Notes: a model not told the origin generated them from the sequence alone. A DNA stretch of 64,000 nucleotides from Massilia pinisoli (GCF_024753285.1 NZ_JANUGW010000005.1:310001-374000), one strand, 5' to 3'; shown: positions 17,149 through 26,127, counted from the first letter of the stretch. Program-made: numbers and translations.

Positions 17149-18405
17149 TTATTGCGACAGCGCCTTGACGCCCTTGCCCAGCTCGTCCTCGACCTGGTTC
17201 TTGGCCTGGTTGAGCGCGATCTCGTTCTGGATGCGGGCGATCGCGTCCTGGGCCGCCATCGTGGCGCGTGCCGCTGCCTCGGAGGCCGCGATGTCCGCGC
17301 CGGCGGCGCCATAGGTGCCGGCACTGGCGGCGACATCCGCGCCGCCCGGCGCGGCGCCGCCGCCGTTGGCGCCGTCCTTGTCCTTGCGCTTGTCGGCGTC
17401 CTTGTCCGCGACCTTGTCGGTGCCCTTGCCCGCGTCCTTGTCCGCGACCTTGTCGGTGCCTTTGCCGGCATCCTTGTCGGCGGTCTTGCCCGCGCCCTTG
17501 CAGGCGTCCTTGCCGGCGTTCGTGTCGGCCAGCTTTTCCGACGTGTGGGGGGCGCCCGTGTCCGGACGCTTGCCGGCCGTGTCATGGCCGGCGTCCGCGC
17601 CGCCGCCGCGATGGCCGCGGCGGCCCGCGAGCGCGTCCGCCGCGAGCGGGGCCGCCGCGCCGGCCGCCAGCAGCGCTGCGCCGCCCGCCGCCGCACCCGC
17701 GCCGGCGCCCGCGCCCGCGCCGACCTTCTGGGCCACCTCGTTCGCGGCGGCGCCGGCCGCGAGTCCCGCGCCGCTTTCCGCCGCGCGCTTGAACAGGCCC
17801 TTCGGACCGCCGACGACGTCGCCCACGAAGCCCTGCACCGCCGAATTGCCGACGTGGCCGGCCTCCATCGCGCCCACCACCGCGTTCGCCGCCATGCCCT
17901 CCGGCGTCAGGTCGCAGGCGAGCGACACGGCATCGCCGGCCACGCCCATGACGTCGCCGCAGGCCTTGCGGAAATCGCCCGAGGCGATGTCCTTGGCGGC
18001 GTTGACCGTGCCGTTCACCGTGCCCTCGACGGCATCGGCCACGTCCTGGACCATCTTGTCGGCCACGTTGCGCTCGAAGTCGACCGCCTTGTCCTCGAAG
18101 CCCTTGACCTTCTGTGCCATCTTGTCGAGCGACTTATTCAGGTGCATGTCGGTGGTGGCGTCGCAGATCGCCTCGATTTCGGTCTTGGGCAGCTCGGTGA
18201 ATGCCTTGACGCTGCACTGCGCGCAGCGCACCGCGTCGTTGAGGGCCGCCTTGAACCTGCCGTGGGCGACGTCGTCCACCATGTGGGCGGCCGCCTCCCC
18301 GGCGTGGACGACGTCCTTCGCGATGTGTTCGACGCCGTGCACGACGTCCTTGGCCGCATGCTCGATCGCATGGCCCAGATGTTTGAAGAAGCTCTTGAAG
18401 CTCAT
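17149..18405 (-). CDS. Pilin-tailed modular protein, putative T3SS translocator/tip (418 aa)
   Basis: A 418-aa protein of four visible parts. Residues 1-50 are amphipathic and His/Ala-rich (KHLGHAIEHAAKDVVHGVEH). A helical region lies at about 50-225. An Ala/Gly-rich hydrophobic stretch at about 225-275 could enter a membrane. A Lys/Asp-rich linker (about 300-345) contains two near-identical 12-residue repeats (DKVADKDAGKGT). The last 53 residues match the 70-aa pilin candidates at 47 positions. It is preceded by its own TTCG-N16-TTCG promoter. No translocon gene (HrpF/PopF) is visible in the window, and the hydrophobic segment makes this a candidate for that role. That function is inference. 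Confidence 0.75.
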   Translation of the reverse strand: MSFKSFFKHLGHAIEHAAKDVVHGVEHIAKDVVHAGEAAAHMVDDVAHGRFKAALNDAVRCAQCSVKAFTELPKTEIEAICDATTDMHLNKSLDKMAQKVKGFEDKAVDFERNVADKMVQDVADAVEGTVNGTVNAAKDIASGDFRKACGDVMGVAGDAVSLACDLTPEGMAANAVVGAMEAGHVGNSAVQGFVGDVVGGPKGLFKRAAESGAGLAAGAAANEVAQKVGAGAGAGAGAAAGGAALLAAGAAAPLAADALAGRRGHRGGGADAGHDTAGKRPDTGAPHTSEKLADTNAGKDACKGAGKTADKDAGKGTDKVADKDAGKGTDKVADKDADKRKDKDGANGGGAAPGGADVAASAGTYGAAGADIAASEAAARATMAAQDAIARIQNEIALNQAKNQVEDELGKGVKALSQ

Positions 18406-18464
18406 GTTGTTGCCTTTCTGCGAGTTGAAATTGGATTCCCCACGGGCCGCGAAGCGCCCCTTCC

Positions 18465-18526
18465 AGCGTAGCGGCCGCGGCGCGGCGGGCCGGCGCGCGG
18501 AACGAAGCCGCGCGCTGCGGCGCGAA
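18465..18526 (-). promoter_or_regulatory. PIP/hrpII-type promoter for the pilin-tailed operon
   Basis: On the minus strand TTCG (18526-18523), 16 nt, TTCG (18506-18503), then 32 nt and TACGCT (18470-18465) as -10. The ATG is 60 nt beyond. The arrangement equals the known HrpB/HrpX target (TTCG-N16-TTCG with a YANNNT -10 about 30-32 nt on). Confidence 0.8.
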
Positions 18527-18531
18527 GCGGC

Positions 18532-18945
18532 TCAGCCGCCGTGCGCTTCGACGATGCGCCGGATCGACGCCTGGTAGCGGGCGCGCTCCGCCGGCGTCTC
18601 GGAGTGGTAGGCGCCCACCGCGTCCCACGTGTTGCCGTACTTGAGCATCATCTTGCGCAGGTGCCAGGCGGCGACGTAGACGCCGACGCACGGCTCCATC
18701 AACTGCGATGGATCGATGCCCCAGCGCCGCAGTTCGCCGGCGTGGATCGAGTTGATCTGCATGAGGCCATAGTCGACGGAGCCGTTGGCGTTGCGGTGCA
18801 GCGCGTCGCGGCGGCCGTGCGACTCCTGCCACGCGATGGCGCGCAGCACGGCCGGATTGACGTGCTGGTACGCGGCCGCATCGTCGAAGCAGTCGGCGTG
18901 CGCCGACGCGGCCACGCACAGGGCGAGCGCGGCGAGGCGGCGCAT
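18532..18945 (-). CDS. T3SS-associated lytic transglycosylase (IagB/Hpa2-like)
   Basis: A 137-aa protein with a signal peptide (MRRLAALALCVAASAHA) and an SLT domain. The catalytic Glu lies in AIAWQESHGR, and the family motifs NANGSVDYGLMQIN and YVAAWHLRKMM follow. Known role of T3SS-linked homologues: local opening of peptidoglycan for the secretion channel. Its ATG overlaps the TGA of the 1239-aa gene by one base (TGATG), so the two are translationally coupled. I chose MRRLAAL as start because it begins the signal peptide and abuts that stop; the open frame extends 20 codons upstream. Confidence 0.85.
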   Translation of the reverse strand: MRRLAALALCVAASAHADCFDDAAAYQHVNPAVLRAIAWQESHGRRDALHRNANGSVDYGLMQINSIHAGELRRWGIDPSQLMEPCVGVYVAAWHLRKMMLKYGNTWDAVGAYHSETPAERARYQASIRRIVEAHGG

Positions 18946-21900
18946 CACACGGCCCCGGGTTCGTGGTCGGATGGTTCGGCGTGCGGCGCGGGCTGTTGGG
19001 CCCACGCGCGCACGACGTCCGGCGGCGCCGCCGTCGCGTACAGTTCACGGTCCGTGTTCACCGTGCGGCTGGCCATCGACACGAGGCCGAAGTTCAGGCC
19101 GCGCACGTCGGCGGCGCTCTGCGACTCGATCGCCTGCATCTGCATTGGCACCCACGAATGCTCGTCGCTCAGGCGCGCCATCATGTGCTGCGAGATCTGC
19201 GCGAGCTGCGGATCGTCCGGATTGCGCGCATGGATGGCCGACGCCAGCGCGGCGCTCTCGTCGAGCCCCTTGCGCACGTCGGCGCGCAGGCGCGAACGCA
19301 CCGCGTAGCGCTGGCCGGCGCCCGCCCAGTTCTCGACGCGGGACATGAACTTCTGCATCTCCTGCGGTCCCTCTTCCGGTCCGTGCGCCGCCACGAACAC
19401 GCGCTCGAGCTGCTCGTGGCGGCCCGGCTCGGCCACCATCGCCTTGAAGTGGGCGGGGTCGCGGTAATCGACTTCGCGCAGCGTATAGGTCTCGGACAGG
19501 CGGCCGTTGTCGACGAGCGCGCGGAACGTCGTGTTGACGCCCTTGTCTACCAGGCTGAGATTCATCTGCTTGCCGAACATCGGGATCGGACGGTTCAACG
19601 TCTCGGACGTCGGGTCCGTCGTGGTGCCCGGCGCGAACGTGCCGCTGCCGCCGGCCACGGGAACCGTCGGCATGACCGTGGAGCCGCTCACCGTGGCATT
19701 CACCTGGAAGCGCGACAACTCGTTATTGCGGATCATGCGGTGGTCGCCCGTGGTCTCCGTACGGCGGTTCATGGCTTTCGACGTGAGGTCGGCGGTGATG
19801 CTGCTGGCTACGCTCACGCCCGCGGCCTCGAACGGCTTGGGCGACGCGATGCCCACGGCGCGCGCGTTGGCCGACGCGGTGGCCGTGTGGTGCACGCTGT
19901 TGGCGGACTGGGACTGCCAGCCGATCGACAGCGTGTCGCTTTCGAGGAATTCGCTCGCGACGTGTTCCCACGTCCGCGCCGGGTCCAGCTTGGCGCCGTC
20001 CGGGCCCTTGGCCAGGGCGAACATGGTGTCGATGAACTTGACCATCTCGTCGCGCGACTTGCCGGCATTCCAGCCTTCGCCGTTCGGATTCTCCTCGCGC
20101 ATCGTGCGCACCATCACGCCGCGCACCTGCGTCGTGTCGCCCGCGAGCGGCGTGACGGTCGCGGCACCGCCGCCCTGCAGGCCGAATTTCGAGAAGCCCT
20201 TGCGCACCGACGCCGCGATGCCGCCACCGAGGCCGCCGGCGAGCTGGCGCTGGGTGCCGAGGAACACTTCGGCGCCGTGATGGCTCGTGCCGAAACTGAA
20301 CACGGCATTGCTGCCGTGCAGCACGCGCACGTCGGCCACCGGCGCCACCGATCCCTTCATGGTCCAGCAGGACATCGCCGCCGTGAACTGCTCGGATGCC
20401 TTCTTCAGCGCGATCGACACCGCGTTGGTGTTGATGCCCAGCGTGCCGCCGTTCGACGCGGTGACCACGGCGCCCCATTGGTGTTCCTGCATGAAGCTGC
20501 GCACGAACGCCTGCACGCCTTCCGGGGTCAGGTCGGCCGGCTTCGTGTTGGCCGGGTCGACGAGGGTGGCGGCCTTGCGCATGGCCGCGCCGAACGCCGT
20601 CTCCTTGTTGGCCGTCGGGCTGCCTGCCGGCGCCGGCTCGGACTCGTGCAGGCCGCCTTCCTTGGCCCACGCGCGCACGTTCGCCAGGGTCACGCTCTTG
20701 CCTTCCCAGTGCGTCAGCTTGGCGGCCAGCGCCTGCACGCCGCTTTCCGGCACGCCGTGCCGCGCCGCGATGTCGAGCGCCACCTGCATCAGCGCGTTCT
20801 TGTCGAGCACGTGGCCGAGCGGGCGCGTCTGCTCCATCGTGCCTGTCACGTGGTTCAGCAGCGCGCTGCGCTCCACCGCGGACGGCAGCGGCGTGCCCGG
20901 CGTGGCCAGCGCGTGCGCGTCCACGCCAGTCGTCGGCAGATGCGCCGCGAGGTGTTCGCTCAGCGTCTTCATCGCGGTGCCGACGTGCTTGTCGAGCGCT
21001 GTCATGTTGTCGTCCGGGTGGCCTTGCGCGGCATTGTTGACGCCCATCGAGCGCAGCGAATCGATCGGCGACTTCTTGCGGCCGAAGGCGTTGTGCAGGC
21101 CCGTCATCGCCAGCTTTGCCTGCGCCTTCACGAACGGCACGGCGGTGGCCGGCTTGCGCACGTCCAGCTTCACCGCGCTGTTCTTTTCGTGCTTGGCCGC
21201 GCGCGCCACGTACTTGCCGAACTTGGCGAGACGGCCCTGCAGCTTCGACAGGTCGGTGCCCGGACCGCTTGCGCGGAAGCCCTGCTTCCACGCGAACACC
21301 GCCGCTTTCTCGGCCGGCGGCAGTGCCGCATATGGACTCGCGCCCGCGACGGCAGGCGCCGCATGCATGCGCAGCTCGACGGCAAGCACGGTTTCCGCCA
21401 GCGTGGCCGGAGCACCCGTCGCCACCTTCAGCGTGGCGTGCATGCCCGCCTGCGCCAACGGGTCGCCGTGTACGAGCTTGAGCTCTTCCGAGACCTTGGC
21501 GGCTGCCGTCAGCAGCCGCTGCATGCCGGCCTGGCGCTCGGGCGCGGGCGGCGGCTGCATCATCTTCAGCAGCGCCTGGAAGCCCGCATGCGTGGACGCC
21601 AGGCCGGCCGCCGTGCGCAGCGCGTCGACGCCCGCCCCTTCCAGCGTCCCGGACTTCAGCGCGTGCAGCATCGCGTCCACTTGCGGCCCGGAGCACAGGG
21701 TGGCCAGTGCGGCTGTCGCGCGCCCGGGGTCGCGCGCGCATGCCTGCGCCAGGTGCTCGCCCACCAGCAGGTGCTGGGTGAACGGGAAGCTGGTGGCCGG
21801 CGGGTCGGCCGGCAGATGGCTGCCGCTGGGCGCGGCCGGTCCGGCCAGCGCGGGCATCAGGTGCTCGACCAGCACGGTCAGGCGCGCCGCAGACTGCATC

Positions 21901-22664
21901 TGGTTGCGCGGATGGGCGAACATGTTCCACACGTGGTCCTTCATTGCGACCTCGTCGTGCAGCGCCGCCATGGGCGCGGCCGGCTTGCCCGTCTTGGCCG
22001 GCGTCGGTACTTCGGGCGCGATCTGCTTGACGACAGTGCGCATCGTCTTGAGGTAATTGTTACGGTTGGCGCCGAGCGGGCCTTTCGGCAAGGGCTGGCC
22101 CGGCGCCGGCGGCGGCGGCGCGGGCCGCATGCGCGGGGGCAGCTTCGCGGGCGCCAGCGCGGGGCCGGTCTGCGGCAGCTGCACGCCCTTGGCCGGCCGC
22201 GTGCGCACGCGCGTGAACAGGCTCGACGTCTGTGTCGATACGTGCTTCGGAGCCGGATTGCGTATCGTGTGGGCCACGTCGTTGACCGTCGGCCGGCGCG
22301 GGGTGGCGCGGGCGGCAGGCGGCGCGGCAGGCGGCGCGGCGGGGGGCGCGGCGGGGGGCGCGGCGGGGGGCGCGGCGGGGGGCGCGGCGGGCGGCGGGGT
22401 CGGGTGCGTTTCCGCGACTTCCTCGATCTCGCTGATGGACGGTGCCACCGGATGGACGGCCGCGCTCCTGCGGCTGCTGCGGTTGCCGCTGTCGCTGCTG
22501 GCGCTGCGGATCAGTTGCGCAAGCGTCGGCAACCGGTTCAGTTCCGCAGGCGCGCTGCCGCGGCGGCCACGGGGCACGGCGGCCGGCGCGGTCGACGGCG
22601 TTTCGGTGGCATGGTCGTCGACGTGATGGGTAGCGATTTGGGAAGTGCTGCCGGTGCGGATCAT
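18945..22664 (-). CDS. Putative large T3SS effector (1239 aa)
   Basis: A 1239-aa protein without a signal peptide. The N-terminus is Ser/Thr/Ala-rich (residues 1-85), followed by a tract of seven PPAA-type tetrapeptides (about 90-120), a basic Pro-rich region to about 200, a helical middle part, and a Gly/Ser/Thr-rich region from about 740 (SFGTSHHGAEVFLG, LGGGIAASVRKGF). AAGGAG precedes the ATG, and a TTCG-N16-TTCG promoter lies 68 bp upstream. Size, disordered N-terminus, promoter and coupling to a transglycosylase fit a Hrp effector or translocon protein. It resembles AvrE/AWR-class effectors only in size. I cannot assign an activity. Confidence 0.7.
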   Translation of the reverse strand: MIRTGSTSQIATHHVDDHATETPSTAPAAVPRGRRGSAPAELNRLPTLAQLIRSASSDSGNRSSRRSAAVHPVAPSISEIEEVAETHPTPPPAAPPAAPPAAPPAAPPAAPPAAPPAARATPRRPTVNDVAHTIRNPAPKHVSTQTSSLFTRVRTRPAKGVQLPQTGPALAPAKLPPRMRPAPPPPAPGQPLPKGPLGANRNNYLKTMRTVVKQIAPEVPTPAKTGKPAAPMAALHDEVAMKDHVWNMFAHPRNQMQSAARLTVLVEHLMPALAGPAAPSGSHLPADPPATSFPFTQHLLVGEHLAQACARDPGRATAALATLCSGPQVDAMLHALKSGTLEGAGVDALRTAAGLASTHAGFQALLKMMQPPPAPERQAGMQRLLTAAAKVSEELKLVHGDPLAQAGMHATLKVATGAPATLAETVLAVELRMHAAPAVAGASPYAALPPAEKAAVFAWKQGFRASGPGTDLSKLQGRLAKFGKYVARAAKHEKNSAVKLDVRKPATAVPFVKAQAKLAMTGLHNAFGRKKSPIDSLRSMGVNNAAQGHPDDNMTALDKHVGTAMKTLSEHLAAHLPTTGVDAHALATPGTPLPSAVERSALLNHVTGTMEQTRPLGHVLDKNALMQVALDIAARHGVPESGVQALAAKLTHWEGKSVTLANVRAWAKEGGLHESEPAPAGSPTANKETAFGAAMRKAATLVDPANTKPADLTPEGVQAFVRSFMQEHQWGAVVTASNGGTLGINTNAVSIALKKASEQFTAAMSCWTMKGSVAPVADVRVLHGSNAVFSFGTSHHGAEVFLGTQRQLAGGLGGGIAASVRKGFSKFGLQGGGAATVTPLAGDTTQVRGVMVRTMREENPNGEGWNAGKSRDEMVKFIDTMFALAKGPDGAKLDPARTWEHVASEFLESDTLSIGWQSQSANSVHHTATASANARAVGIASPKPFEAAGVSVASSITADLTSKAMNRRTETTGDHRMIRNNELSRFQVNATVSGSTVMPTVPVAGGSGTFAPGTTTDPTSETLNRPIPMFGKQMNLSLVDKGVNTTFRALVDNGRLSETYTLREVDYRDPAHFKAMVAEPGRHEQLERVFVAAHGPEEGPQEMQKFMSRVENWAGAGQRYAVRSRLRADVRKGLDESAALASAIHARNPDDPQLAQISQHMMARLSDEHSWVPMQMQAIESQSAADVRGLNFGLVSMASRTVNTDRELYATAAPPDVVRAWAQQPAPHAEPSDHEPGAV
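22318..22398. repeat. 12-bp tandem repeat encoding a PPAA tract
   Basis: About six to seven copies of a 12-bp unit (GGCGCGGCGGGG and close variants) inside the effector gene, encoding alternating Pro-Pro-Ala-Ala. The unit is a multiple of three, so copy-number slippage would change linker length without a frameshift. Confidence 0.8.
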
Positions 22665-22694
22665 GCGGAACTCCTTGAGAAGATGCGTTGGGTC

Positions 22695-22755
22695 AGCTTA
22701 GCGGGCGCGGACGGCCCCTTCGCGCGGCAAGCGAAGGCGTCGCCGCCGCGGCGAA
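22695..22755 (-). promoter_or_regulatory. PIP/hrpII-type promoter for the 1239-aa effector gene
   Basis: Minus strand: TTCG (22755-22752), 16 nt, TTCG (22735-22732), 31 nt, then TAAGCT (22700-22695) as -10, 30 nt before the ATG at 22664. It lies in the 98-bp gap between sctC and the effector gene. Confidence 0.8.
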
Positions 22756-22762
22756 GCACGGG

Positions 22763-24502
22763 TCACGTGGGCGTGACGATGCGCGGCGTGAGCAGGAACA
22801 GGCGGCGGAATTTCTGCTTCTGGTCCTGCTTGTTCTTGAAGAGGGCGCCGACGACGGGCAGCTTCGAGAGGAACGGCACGTCCGTGTTGCCAGTGGTGAT
22901 CTGCTCGACCGAGTACCCGCCGATCAGGAGGCTTTCGCCGTCGCGGATCAGCGCCTCCGTGTCGATCTCGCTGTTGTTCACGACCGGGAGCTGGCCCACC
23001 AGTTGGCCCGTCAGCTGGCCGTCCTCGATGTGGACCGTGAGCCGGATTCCGCCGTCGGCCTGCGGCACCACCATCGGCAGCACGCGCAGCGACGTGCCGG
23101 CCGACACGCTGTACAGGTCGGACGATTGATAGCCCGCGACCGGCACGTAGAACGTCGTCTTGTTGTCCATGACGGCTTCCACGTGGTCCAGCGTGGCGAC
23201 CTTCGGACTCGCCGTGATGCGCGCTTCGCTGGTCTGCTCCAGCGCGCTGACGCGGGCCAGCAGATAGCGGCCGGCGCCGCCCAGCACGGCCGTCAACGTG
23301 CCGCCGGTGGGCGTCATGGCGGGCGTGTTGTCGGCGGTGGGCGTGCCGAAGCCGGACGGGTTCAGGGAGCCCGGGAAGCCGGCCTGCGCCAGGTTGCCGG
23401 CGCCCGTCTCCAGGTCGACGTGGCTGCCGTGCAAGCGCCAGTCGACGCCCAGCTGCGCCAGCGCGTTCTCGGTGACGTCGATGATGCTCGCGCTGATCTC
23501 CAGCACCTGCGGCCGCGTGTCGAGCGTGGCGATCAGGCGTTCGTAGTCGGCCATCTTTTCCGGCAGATCGCGCACCAGCACGGCGTTCGTGCGCGGGTCG
23601 GGCTGGATCGTGGGCATGTCGTCCTCGGCCGGCGCGGCGCCCTGCCCCGCGGGCGCCGCGGGCTCGGTCGCGGTGCCCGTCGGCAGCGGCGGCTTGCGCG
23701 GCGCGTTGTCGGCGCCGCCCAGGCCCGGCAGCGCGGCGCTCCAGAAGCCGCCCGGCGCGGCCGGCTGCCCGGTCTTCGGCGCGGCACTGGCGACGCGCGC
23801 CACGAGTCCTGTCGCCATCGGCGCCAGCGGCGGCGCCGCCGCGTTTTTCTGGTAGATGCTGCGCAGGATGCCGGCCACGCCGGGCAGCGTGACCTGCTGG
23901 CCGCCGATGCGCAGCGGATGGTCGGCCGCCCACGCATACCGCAGCGGAAACACGCGTACCTCGAGCGTGCGCCGCTGCTGGTGGTCGACGTCGATCTTGT
24001 GCGCGAGCTCCGTGAGCAGCTCCACGTAGCGCGGCGGACCGGACACGAGCACCGTGTCGGTCGGGTCGTCGTACACGATCGCAAAGCGCGGATCGGCGAT
24101 GCGCAGGCGCGCGACGGCGGCGCGCAGGTCGGCCGGATGGGCATGCGTGAAGCCGATCGACGCGCCCTTCACCTCGTTGGCGCCGGCCACGTACAGCACG
24201 GTGCCGTCGTAGTACCAGACGAAGCCGAACGACGCGGCCAGGTGGTCGAGGAAGCGCTGCGGCGGCTCGGCGAAGCTGCCGGTGACGTTGCCCTCGACCT
24301 GGGGCGAGATCGACGCCATCACGTTCTGGCTCGCGGCCAGTTCGCGCAGGATCTCCTTGACGTCCTTGTGGTCGGCGACGTACTTGATGCTGCCGGTGCG
24401 CCAGGGGATCGTGTGCGCGGCGGCGGGTGCCGCGCTTGCCGGGTGCGCGCAGGCGAGCCAGAGCGCCAGCAGCGCGGCGCCGGACGGGGAACACTTGTGC
24501 AT
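22763..24502 (-). CDS. sctC: T3SS outer-membrane secretin SctC (HrcC)
   Basis: A 579-aa secretin with a signal peptide (about 1-24). N0/N1 domains follow (IPWRTGSIKYVADHKDVKEI; DPRFAIVYDDPTDTVLVSG). An Ala/Pro-rich loop lies at about 225-300, then the N3 region NAVLVRDLPEKM and the secretin core from about 330, with VPVAGYQSSDLYSVSAG, LLIGGYSVEQITTGN and VPFLSKLPVVGALF. It starts 29 bp after the hrpB stop with GGAG before the ATG, the same hrpB/hrcC pairing seen in Ralstonia. It forms the outer-membrane ring of the injectisome. Confidence 0.93.
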   Translation of the reverse strand: MHKCSPSGAALLALWLACAHPASAAPAAAHTIPWRTGSIKYVADHKDVKEILRELAASQNVMASISPQVEGNVTGSFAEPPQRFLDHLAASFGFVWYYDGTVLYVAGANEVKGASIGFTHAHPADLRAAVARLRIADPRFAIVYDDPTDTVLVSGPPRYVELLTELAHKIDVDHQQRRTLEVRVFPLRYAWAADHPLRIGGQQVTLPGVAGILRSIYQKNAAAPPLAPMATGLVARVASAAPKTGQPAAPGGFWSAALPGLGGADNAPRKPPLPTGTATEPAAPAGQGAAPAEDDMPTIQPDPRTNAVLVRDLPEKMADYERLIATLDTRPQVLEISASIIDVTENALAQLGVDWRLHGSHVDLETGAGNLAQAGFPGSLNPSGFGTPTADNTPAMTPTGGTLTAVLGGAGRYLLARVSALEQTSEARITASPKVATLDHVEAVMDNKTTFYVPVAGYQSSDLYSVSAGTSLRVLPMVVPQADGGIRLTVHIEDGQLTGQLVGQLPVVNNSEIDTEALIRDGESLLIGGYSVEQITTGNTDVPFLSKLPVVGALFKNKQDQKQKFRRLFLLTPRIVTPT

Positions 24503-24531
24503 GGGACTCCTGTGGTGGTGGCGGGCGGCGT

Positions 24532-25926
24532 TCAGCGGCAGACGCTGGCCGACGGCGCTTCGTTGAACTGTTTGCGGTAGCCGCGGATCAGCGACGAGCG
24601 GCTCTTCAGCCCGACCCGGTGCGCGGTCTTGAGGATGCCGTCACTGGCGCCGTCGTCGGCCAGCAGCTCGGCGCGCACGGCGTCGAGCCGCATGCGCCGC
24701 AGCACGGCGGTCGGCGACATGCCGAGGTTCTCGCGGAACGCCAGTTGCAGCGCGCGTTCCGTGACGCCGATATGCGCCGCGATCTCGCCCGTGGACAGGT
24801 CGTTGTTGCGATAGTGGTCCGCGATGTAACGGTAGGCGCGGCGGTACTTGGCCGGCAGGCGCGCGCTGATGTCGTCGCTGGGCTGGGCGGCCGGCGGCGC
24901 CATGCCGTCCAGCGGCTTGATGACCTGGGTCTCGCTGCGCAGGCATTGCAGCGCCTCGGCCGTGTAGGCGGCATACGCCTTCAGCGCCGCCGCGCTGTCG
25001 CCCTTCAGCATCGCGATCTTGGCCTGGCAGTAGCGCTGGTCCAGGCTCCAGCGGCGGTCGCGCGGGTCGGCGTGGCGGCCGCGCTGCAGGCTCTGCTCGG
25101 CCAGGTCGACGTGGTCGCCGGCCAGCGCCGCGAGCGCGATCTCGACGTGCAGGGCGACGTCGCCGGCGCAGTGGCGATACAGCACGCTCATCACGTCGCG
25201 CTCGCCGTCGGCCAGGCGCAGAAGCAGGGCCAGGCACGCATGGCGCCGTGCCGCCAGTTCCGGCGCCGGCCGGCGGGCGTCGCAGGCGGCCATCGCGTCG
25301 GCGAAGCGCTGCCACTCTTCGCGGTGGTCGCCGCGCACCGCGGCCGACTGCCAGAACACGTGATCGCGCAGGCCGGCGGCGCAGCGCACGCCCAGCCGCA
25401 CGGCGCAGTCGAGCGCGAGCAGGTCGGCCAGCAGCAGCCAACGGCCGTCCTCGGCCGCCTCGCCCAGCGCGCGCGCCTGGCGCAGCGCGTCGTCGCACGC
25501 GGCCTGCTGGCCCAGCTGGTGGTGCACGAGGGCCGCCCCCAGCACCGCCTCGGCCTTCTGCGGCACGGTCGCGGCGCCGTCCTGGACGATACGGGCGAAA
25601 CAGTGCAGCGCGGCGCTGTAGCGGTGCAGGTTCAGCGCCTGCCAGCCCGCATTGCGGCACGACAGCAGGCGCACGGCATCGTTCGAGCCCTGCAGTTTTT
25701 GCGCGCGCCGGAAATGGTCTTCGGCGTCTTCTTCGTAGCCCAGCAGCAGGGCCGCGTCGGCCAGCGCCTGCAGCGCCGGCGCGTCGGCCGTCCCGTCGTC
25801 ACCGCCCAGCCGGCGCGCGTGGCGGTGGGCGGCCTCGAAATCTCCTTCCTGCATGGCGCGGGCATAGGACGGCATGGCCTGGTCATGGGTTTGTGCGGAA
25901 ATCAGCGCGAGATAAATCTGAAACAT
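24532..25926 (-). CDS. hrpB: AraC-type T3SS master regulator HrpB/HrpX-like
   Basis: A 464-aa regulator, close to the 470-480 residues of HrpB/HrpX. The N-terminal 330 residues are TPR-like helical repeats (LQALADAALLLGYEEDAEDHF). The C-terminal 110 residues form an AraC double HTH (YIADHYRNNDLSTGEIAAHI, VTERALQLAFRENLGMSPT, GLKSRSSLIRGYRKQF). The start at 25926 is chosen because GAGGTGAC precedes it; the open frame continues upstream through the divergent promoter region. Family role: binds TTCG-N16-TTCG boxes and activates hrp operons and effectors. Five such boxes occur in this window. No box precedes hrpB itself. Confidence 0.88.
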   Translation of the reverse strand: MFQIYLALISAQTHDQAMPSYARAMQEGDFEAAHRHARRLGGDDGTADAPALQALADAALLLGYEEDAEDHFRRAQKLQGSNDAVRLLSCRNAGWQALNLHRYSAALHCFARIVQDGAATVPQKAEAVLGAALVHHQLGQQAACDDALRQARALGEAAEDGRWLLLADLLALDCAVRLGVRCAAGLRDHVFWQSAAVRGDHREEWQRFADAMAACDARRPAPELAARRHACLALLLRLADGERDVMSVLYRHCAGDVALHVEIALAALAGDHVDLAEQSLQRGRHADPRDRRWSLDQRYCQAKIAMLKGDSAAALKAYAAYTAEALQCLRSETQVIKPLDGMAPPAAQPSDDISARLPAKYRRAYRYIADHYRNNDLSTGEIAAHIGVTERALQLAFRENLGMSPTAVLRRMRLDAVRAELLADDGASDGILKTAHRVGLKSRSSLIRGYRKQFNEAPSASVCR

Positions 25927-26030
25927 GGGCGTCACCTCGTTCGTGCAACATGCGATGGGAGCAGCGCCGGGTTGGCTGTCTGCAGTGCAACCATGGTCGC
26001 AAAACAACGGAACGCTGACGATCCCGCATA

Positions 26031-26061
26031 TGTCGGATAGCCCGTCCGACAATTGTCCGAC
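26031..26061. promoter_or_regulatory. Inverted/direct TCCGAC repeat in the hrpB-response regulator promoter region
   Basis: TGTCGGA (26031-26037) and TCCGACA (26045-26051) form a 7-bp perfect inverted repeat with a 7-bp spacer. A third TCCGAC follows at 26056-26061. It lies in the 201-bp divergent region between hrpB and the NarL-type regulator, a likely site for that regulator or another T3SS upstream regulator. Confidence 0.5.
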
Positions 26062-26127
26062 GCAAACATTTAGTCTATGGTAATGTAAAAATGTTTCCAA
26101 TTCTCAAGTAACAAACTCGGAGAACAG

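Noticed and set aside
22318..22398. Regular GC-rich repeats as a possible CRISPR-like array
   Set aside because: Units are 12 bp, contiguous without spacers and encode an in-frame PPAA tract in a gene.
18945..22664. Firm assignment of the 1239-aa protein to the AvrE or AWR effector family
   Set aside because: Only length and general composition agree; I could not find the family motifs by eye.
18963..23129. Very long open frame on the plus strand across the effector and secretin region
   Set aside because: It is antisense to clear genes (1239-aa protein, sctC) and is rich in Arg, His and Gly as expected from mirror frames in high-GC DNA; it has no recognisable domains.
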